Positions 62,901-64,000 of a stretch of DNA of 64,000 bases are shown one piece after another (within the stretch, counting starts at the first letter, position 1; the number at the start of each line of letters is the position of its first letter). Both the position numbers and the translations under genes were made by a program. Under the pieces are notes generated by a model that had not been told where the DNA came from, ran no database searches, and saw only the letters and a list, made by a program, of their open reading frames with translations. This DNA comes from Paracoccus gahaiensis (GTDB lineage: Bacteria; Pseudomonadota; Alphaproteobacteria; Rhodobacterales; Rhodobacteraceae): assembly GCF_005048225.1 (NCBI RefSeq), contig NZ_SUNI01000001.1, forward strand, positions 372,001 to 436,000, given 5' to 3'.

Positions 62901-64000
<1,100 letters not shown>

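Overview
The window reads as chromosome of a GC-rich alphaproteobacterium of the order Rhodobacterales, most likely Paracoccus or a close relative. The reasons are a gene transfer agent (GTA) cluster in the Rhodobacter capsulatus order, an rpsA-ihfB-lapA-trpF block, an fdsGBA-type NAD-linked formate dehydrogenase, an enuR/ueh/eut ectoine-use cluster and a DksA with a single cysteine. No tRNA, rRNA, IS element, integrase or CRISPR array was seen. Genes are tightly packed, many with ATGA or TGATG stop/start overlaps, so almost all long open frames on the opposite strand are GC-driven shadows.

Layout. 1-10.7 kb (minus strand): GTA genes g1 to g15 (g15 cut by the window edge), with strong hairpins between g2/g3, g4/g5 and g5/g6. 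10.9-14.2 kb (minus): trpF, a LapA-like membrane protein, ihfB, rpsA. 14.4-16.2 kb: a phosphoesterase and a diacylglycerol-kinase-like gene. 16.2-23.2 kb (minus): LysR regulator, fdsG, fdsB, fdsA, fdhD, fdsD; together these oxidise formate to CO2 with NAD+, and an ATAG-N7-CTAT palindrome lies in front of fdsG. 23.3-25.6 kb (plus): a hydrolase, an AbrB-family membrane protein and a secreted PRC-barrel protein. 25.7-38.6 kb: ectoine/hydroxyectoine catabolism. EnuR, the UehABC TRAP transporter, EutABC, DoeA and DoeB are on the minus strand; an AsnC regulator, an aldehyde dehydrogenase and a diaminobutyrate transaminase run divergently. They import ectoines and convert them through acetyl-diaminobutyrate and diaminobutyrate to aspartate.

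38.7-46.4 kb: MocA/XdhC molybdenum-enzyme maturation factors, a polyol dehydrogenase, and a lysine/pipecolate-type set (class IV aminotransferase-like protein, AmaB, AmaA, divergent LysR). 46.4-64 kb: rpmG, an unknown protein and a 21-codon gene, a diverged pyruvate-phosphate-dikinase-like protein, a cell-wall hydrolase, folB-folP-glmM, a flavin monooxygenase, dksA, a MoxR ATPase, a SIMPL protein, a 1079-residue membrane protein with ends resembling secretion/pilus assembly proteins, a TraB/GumN protein, and groES-groEL under a CIRCE operator.

Four copies of one extragenic element (GC hairpin, then GATATTT and GCCAAGATGAA) follow terL, the diaminobutyrate transaminase, glmM and moxR, always in the direction of the gene they follow. 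The observations most worth following up are the 1079-residue protein, three operator-like repeats exactly 31 bp apart before the ectoine aldehyde dehydrogenase, the folB fusion, the dikinase paralogue with a damaged nucleotide-binding domain, and the 21-codon gene.
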